NCBI RefSeq assembly: GCF_900099805.1
Contig: NZ_FNDR01000010.1
Coordinates: 178,115 to 242,114 of the forward strand
Direction of reading: 5' to 3'
DNA: 64,000 nucleotides
Origin: Variovorax sp. OV700
Lineage (GTDB): Bacteria > Pseudomonadota > Gammaproteobacteria > Burkholderiales > Burkholderiaceae_C
A model generated the notes under the pieces. It saw only the letters and a program-made list of their open reading frames with translations. It had not been told where the DNA came from and searched no databases. The translations under genes and the position numbers were made by a program. This document shows positions 59,710 to 64,000 of the stretch, one piece after another. How positions within the stretch are numbered: the stretch's first letter is position 1; each line of letters opens with the position of its first letter.

Positions 59710-60372
59710 ATGCCCGATCTTCCGCATCTGCTCGCTTTCATCGCCGCCGGCTGGCTGCTGAACCTCACGCCGGGCCCCGACGTGCTCTACGTCGTGACGA
59801 ATTCGCTTCGCTCCGGTGTGCGCGCCGGCACCGTCGCCGGGCTCGGCATCACCGCCGGCTGCTTCGTTCATATCTTTGCCGCCGCAGTCGGCGTCGGCAC
59901 CCTGATGGCCACGTCCGCAGCGGCCTTCGCGGTGCTCAAGTACATCGGTGCGGCCTATCTGCTCTACCTTGGCGTGCGCATGGTGCTCTCTCGCGCGGCG
60001 CCACCCGCCGACCTGGGCAAGGCCGCGGCCGCGGTGAGCGGGGAGCGCAGCCTCAAGGCGATCTTCCTCGGCGGGTTCTGGACGAACGTGCTCAACCCCA
60101 AGGTGGCGTTGTTCTTCCTGGCTTTTGTGCCGCAGTTCATCGCGCCCGGCGCGGACAACAAGGCCCTGTACTTCGTGCTGCTGGGCGTGCTGTTCAACCT
60201 CAACGCAATCCCCGTCAACGTGGGTTGGGCCGTGGCGGCTGGCTGGATGGCGCGCCGCGGTGCCGTGCAAAAAGGCATGCACTGGCTCGACCGCGCGGCG
60301 GGCGTCCTCTTCATCGGCTTCGGCCTCAAGCTTGCGTTCACGGATGCGCCGGCGGCCGGTGCCGGACACTGA
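59710..60372 (+). CDS. LysE/RhtB family amino acid exporter
   Basis: A 220-residue LysE-type translocator of about six helices. LLNLTPGPDVLYVV near residue 16 and GVRAGTVAGLGITAGCFVHIFAAAVGVGTL are the signatures. Exporters of this group remove threonine, homoserine or other amino acids; standing next to a threonine aldolase it may handle threonine or aromatic amino acids. AAGGAG precedes the start. Confidence 0.9.
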   Translation: MPDLPHLLAFIAAGWLLNLTPGPDVLYVVTNSLRSGVRAGTVAGLGITAGCFVHIFAAAVGVGTLMATSAAAFAVLKYIGAAYLLYLGVRMVLSRAAPPADLGKAAAAVSGERSLKAIFLGGFWTNVLNPKVALFFLAFVPQFIAPGADNKALYFVLLGVLFNLNAIPVNVGWAVAAGWMARRGAVQKGMHWLDRAAGVLFIGFGLKLAFTDAPAAGAGH

Positions 60373-60394
60373 CAAAACACTCAGGAGACTTCCC

Positions 60395-61417
60395 ATGATC
60401 ACTCCCCAGGAAGCGCTGCAGCGCACCATCGAGCACCGCGAGGTCTTCCACGACGAGATGCTGCACATCGTGCGGCTCATCATGAGCGGCGAGTGCTCGC
60501 CCGTGATGATGGCGGCGCTGATCACCGGCCTGCGTGTCAAGAAGGAAACCATCGGCGAGATCACGGCGGCTGCGCAGGTGATGCGCGAAGTGTCGACCAA
60601 GGTGCCGGTGAAAGACACCACGCATCTGGTCGACATCGTCGGCACCGGCGGCGACGGCTCGCACACATTCAACATCTCGACCTGCTCGATGTTCGTCGCG
60701 GCCGCGGCGGGTGCCAAGGTGAGCAAGCATGGCGGTCGCAGCGTGTCGAGCAAGTCGGGCAGCGCCGACGTGCTGGAGTCGCTCGGGGTCAACATCAACC
60801 TGCAGCCGGAGCAGATTGCGCGCTCCATCGAAGAGGTGGGCATCGGCTTCATGTTCGCGCCCAACCACCATCCGGCCATGAAGAACGTCGCGCCGGTGCG
60901 GAAGGAATTGGGCATCAAGACCATCTTCAACATCCTCGGTCCGCTGACCAACCCGGCGGGCGCGCCGAACATCCTGATGGGCGTCTTTCACCCCGATCTG
61001 GTGGGCATCCAGGTGCGTGCGCTGCAGCGCCTGGGCACCGAGCATGCCATGGTGGTGTACGGCCGCGACGGCATGGACGAGATTTCGCTGGGCGCTGCCA
61101 CCATGGTGGGCGAACTCAAGGACGGCGAGATCCGCGAATACGAACTGCACCCCGAAGACTTCGGCTTTGCCATGTCGAGCAACCGCGCGCTGCGGGTGGA
61201 AACGCCCGAGCAGTCGAAGGCCATGCTGCTGGGGGTGCTCGACAACCAGGCCGGCCCGGCACTGGACATCGTGCTCCTCAACGCCGGCGCGGCGCTGTAT
61301 GCGGCCAACGTGGTCGATTCGATCGCCAAGGGCATCGAGCGCGCACGCGAGGCCATTGCATCGGGCGCCGCGCGGGCCAAGCTGGCTGAACTCGTCAAGG
61401 CCTCCGCGGCCGTTTGA
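60395..61417 (+). CDS. trpD: Anthranilate phosphoribosyltransferase
   Basis: A 340-residue TrpD that joins anthranilate to PRPP. DIVGTGGDGSHTFNISTCSMFVAAAAGAKVSKHGGRSVSSKSGSADVLE from about residue 78 contains the PRPP-binding GTGGD and KHGNR-type motif, here KHGGR; NHHPAMK and the C-terminal domain are normal. AGGAG precedes ATG 60395. The gene is 22 bases after lysE and 29 before trpC. Confidence 0.95.
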   Translation: MITPQEALQRTIEHREVFHDEMLHIVRLIMSGECSPVMMAALITGLRVKKETIGEITAAAQVMREVSTKVPVKDTTHLVDIVGTGGDGSHTFNISTCSMFVAAAAGAKVSKHGGRSVSSKSGSADVLESLGVNINLQPEQIARSIEEVGIGFMFAPNHHPAMKNVAPVRKELGIKTIFNILGPLTNPAGAPNILMGVFHPDLVGIQVRALQRLGTEHAMVVYGRDGMDEISLGAATMVGELKDGEIREYELHPEDFGFAMSSNRALRVETPEQSKAMLLGVLDNQAGPALDIVLLNAGAALYAANVVDSIAKGIERAREAIASGAARAKLAELVKASAAV

Positions 61418-61446
61418 GCCGCAACAGATTGGTTGGAACACAGAAC

Positions 61447-62247
61447 ATGTCCGATATCCTCGACAAGATCATTGCCGTCAAGCGGCAGGAAATTGCTGCG
61501 GCGCAGAAGAGAAGCCCGCTCGAAGCGGTGCGCTTCGACGCCGAGAGCCGCGTGCTGACGCGCGATTTCGAAGGCGCGCTGCGCGCCAAGATCGCTGCCG
61601 GCCAAGCCGCGGTGATTGCCGAGGTCAAGAAAGCCAGCCCGAGCAAGGGCGTGCTGCGCGAAGACTTCATTCCGGCCGACATCGCCCAGAGCTATGCCGA
61701 AGGCGACGGCGAGATCAGCGCCGCCTGCCTTTCGGTGCTCACCGACAAGCAGTTTTTCCAGGGCAGCGTCGACTATCTGAAGCAGGCCCGCGCCTCGTGC
61801 GACCTGCCGGTTCTGCGCAAGGACTTCATCGTCGATCCCTATCAGGTGTACGAATCGCGTGCGATGGGCGCCGATGCGATCCTATTGATCGCCGCCGTGC
61901 TCGATGACGCCGAGATGAAGGACTACGAAGCCCTGGCGCGCGGGCTCGGCATGGCGGTGCTGGTCGAAGTGCACGACGCGGCCGAACTCGAGCGCGCACT
62001 CAAGCTCAAGACGCCGCTCATCGGCGTGAACAACCGCAACCTGCGCAATTTCGAAGTGTCGATCCAGGCCACCATCGACCTGCTGCCCAAGCTGCCGGCC
62101 GATCGGCTGGCAGTGACGGAATCGGGCATTGCCACGCGCGAGGACGTGGCCACGCTGCGCGCGGCCGGCGTGCACGCCTTCCTGGTCGGCGAGGCCTTCA
62201 TGCGGGCCAAGGAACCCGGCGAGGCGCTCGCTGCACTGTTCAAATGA
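61447..62247 (+). CDS. trpC: Indole-3-glycerol phosphate synthase
   Basis: A 266-residue single-function TrpC barrel. ILDKIIAVKRQEIAAAQ at the start, IAEVKKASPSKGVLREDF with the catalytic Lys, LSVLTDKQFFQGS, VLRKDFIVDPYQVYESRAMGADAILLI and GVNNRNL are conserved. I use the ATG at 61447 rather than the open frame from 61414. Its stop overlaps ung (ATGA). Confidence 0.95.
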   Translation: MSDILDKIIAVKRQEIAAAQKRSPLEAVRFDAESRVLTRDFEGALRAKIAAGQAAVIAEVKKASPSKGVLREDFIPADIAQSYAEGDGEISAACLSVLTDKQFFQGSVDYLKQARASCDLPVLRKDFIVDPYQVYESRAMGADAILLIAAVLDDAEMKDYEALARGLGMAVLVEVHDAAELERALKLKTPLIGVNNRNLRNFEVSIQATIDLLPKLPADRLAVTESGIATREDVATLRAAGVHAFLVGEAFMRAKEPGEALAALFK

Positions 62248-62951
62248 ATCGGCCGGACCAGCTGTCCAGCAGCGATCCCGCCGACTGGCCCGTGGCGCCG
62301 GGCTGGCAGCCGCTGGTCGACGAGTTTTTCGGCAGCATCGTCGGGGTGAAGCTGCGCAGCTTCCTGCGCGAGCGCCTCGATGCCGGCGCCGTGATCTTTC
62401 CGCCGCAACCGCTGCGGGCGCTGGAATTGACGCCCCCCGAAGACGTGCGCGTGGTCATCCTGGGCCAGGACCCGTACCACGGGCGTGGCCAGGCGGAGGG
62501 GCTCGCGTTCTCGGTGGCGCCCGGCGTGGCGCTGCCGCCATCGTTGCGCAACATCTTCAAGGAGCTGCAGCGCGACCTCGGCACGCCGCCTCCCCCGTTC
62601 CCGAACCCGGGCGGCAGCCTGGTGAAATGGGCGACCCGCGGCGTGCTGCTGCTCAACACCTGCCTCACGGTCGAGGAGGGGCAGCCCGCCAGCCATTCGG
62701 GCCGTGGCTGGGAAGTGCTGACCGATGCGGTCATCCGCCATGTATCAGGCGGCGAGAAACCTGTTGTTTTTATGCTCTGGGGCGCGCACGCCCAAAGTAA
62801 GCGCGCGTTGATCGACATTGAGCGCCATAAGGTGCTGATGTCGAATCATCCGTCGCCGCTTTCCGCGTTGCGCCCGCCCGTGCCTTTCATTGGCTGCGGA
62901 CATTTCGGCGAGGCGCGTGCATGGCGGGAGGCGCGCCAGGCGGGCGACTGA
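62244..62951 (+). CDS. ung: Uracil-DNA glycosylase
   Basis: A 235-residue family 1 uracil-DNA glycosylase that removes uracil from DNA. VVILGQDPYHGRGQAEGLAFSV has the water-activating Asp, NTCLTVEEGQPASHSGRGW the uracil pocket, and HPSPLSALR the catalytic His and minor-groove loop. It overlaps trpC by 4 bases and closes the operon. Confidence 0.95.
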   Translation: MNRPDQLSSSDPADWPVAPGWQPLVDEFFGSIVGVKLRSFLRERLDAGAVIFPPQPLRALELTPPEDVRVVILGQDPYHGRGQAEGLAFSVAPGVALPPSLRNIFKELQRDLGTPPPPFPNPGGSLVKWATRGVLLLNTCLTVEEGQPASHSGRGWEVLTDAVIRHVSGGEKPVVFMLWGAHAQSKRALIDIERHKVLMSNHPSPLSALRPPVPFIGCGHFGEARAWREARQAGD

Positions 62952-63016
62952 ATTCGCGGATAATCCCCGCAGTTCCGCCTCGTGCAGTTCCTCACGCTTC
63001 TTCTTGGTGCTGGGGG

Positions 63017-63046
63017 TTCTGTGTAGTCACAAAACCGTGCTATATT
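63017..63046 (+). promoter_or_regulatory. Possible promoter of the tRNA-tuf cluster
   Basis: TATATT at 63041-63046 is a good -10, 13 bases before the first tRNA; a weak TTCTGT (63017-63022) 18 bases upstream may be the -35. A GC-rich discriminator (CGAGG) follows, as expected for a growth-rate-regulated promoter. Confidence 0.45.
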
Positions 63047-63058
63047 TCGAGGTTCGCC

Positions 63059-63144
63059 GGAGAGGTGGCCGAGTGGTTAATGGCAGCAGACTGTAAATCT
63101 GCCCTCTTACGAGTACGCTGGTTCGAATCCAGCCCTCTCCACCA
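63059..63144 (+). tRNA. tRNA-Tyr (anticodon GTA)
   Basis: An 86-base tRNA with long variable arm. The acceptor GGAGAGG pairs with CCTCTCC before an encoded CCA; anticodon GTA lies in ACTGTAAAT, and GGTTCGAATCC forms the T arm. Confidence 0.97.
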
Positions 63145-63209
63145 GCGATGAATTTGGTTTCTAAGAGCGATTGGATCTAGCGCTTTGGGTGCCTTGGAGT
63201 GCCCCCGAT

Positions 63210-63283
63210 GCGGGAGTAGTTCAATGGTAGAACCCCAGCCTTCCAAGCTGATGACGCGGGTTCGATTCCCGTCTCCCGCTCCA
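63210..63283 (+). tRNA. tRNA-Gly (anticodon TCC)
   Basis: A 74-base tRNA with acceptor GCGGGAG pairing with CTCCCGC, anticodon TCC in CTTCCAA, T arm GGGTTCGATTCCC and encoded CCA. Confidence 0.96.
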
Positions 63284-63322
63284 GAGACCCGGTTCGACGC
63301 CGGAAGCGATTGGTTAGACAAA

Positions 63323-63397
<75 letters not shown>

Positions 63398-63470
63398 GTT
63401 TCTGGGGGTTGCAACAGCTGGTTTGCAACCCATCTGCATACGTTGAAATCGTTTTTTTCGGAGTCGAAAA

Positions 63471-64000
<530 letters not shown>

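Overview
The window is high-GC DNA that looks like a Burkholderiales genome, most likely Comamonadaceae and Variovorax-like. The reasons are the trpE-trpG-...-trpD-trpC-ung order followed by a tRNA-Tyr/Gly/Thr cluster and tuf, a solitary Bug-type solute receptor, and six LysR regulators beside catabolic operons. The genus is inferred from gene order and protein style, not from a marker gene.

Layout. (1) 1-8.25 kb: a branched-chain-type ABC transporter (livH end, livM, livG, livF) runs into hydantoinase/oxoprolinase subunits A and B, an SDR dehydrogenase and an HpcH/HpaI aldolase, all on + and tightly spaced. (2) 8.26-18.1 kb: three LysR genes, an RraA-aminotransferase pair on -, and an unusual operon accB-accC-pxpB-pxpC-(biotinyl-like protein without its lysine)-pxpA. 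Its parts match a split urea-carboxylase-like enzyme plus a lactam hydrolase. (3) 18.2-22.2 kb: an SDR and a complete polar-amino-acid ABC transporter. Three promoters, in front of the aminotransferase, accB and this SDR, share one architecture (ATAAG-N5-CTTAT type palindrome, then CGTCTTGG and a TACNNT -10 at fixed distances). They tie blocks 2 and 3 into one regulon, probably under a LysR protein encoded inside it.

(4) 23-54.4 kb: a stretch of visibly lower GC with many catabolic genes. It starts beside the C-terminal stub of a response regulator and ends at a gph gene whose start lies in short repeats. It holds an H-NS-like protein with two DNA-binding modules, pyruvate carboxylase with a lactonase-type amidohydrolase and an SDR, a GMC oxidoreductase with a small partner, a ribose-type sugar ABC transporter, an ETF pair, a quinone oxidoreductase, an orphan citrate lyase alpha chain, an aldehyde dehydrogenase, a class III CoA-transferase opposite a CitE-like lyase, a Bug receptor, a second RraA, an enolase-superfamily enzyme, EthD, an alcohol dehydrogenase and a 3-hydroxyisobutyrate-type dehydrogenase. 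A 66-base promoter-like module is duplicated ahead of the aldehyde dehydrogenase and ahead of EthD, 10 kb apart. No integrase is visible, so horizontal acquisition is an inference.

(5) 54.4-64 kb: core chromosome with gph, a chalcone-isomerase-like secreted protein, a candidate Trp leader peptide, the trp operon (with GxxExxY, threonine aldolase and LysE genes inserted), ung, three tRNAs and the start of tuf.
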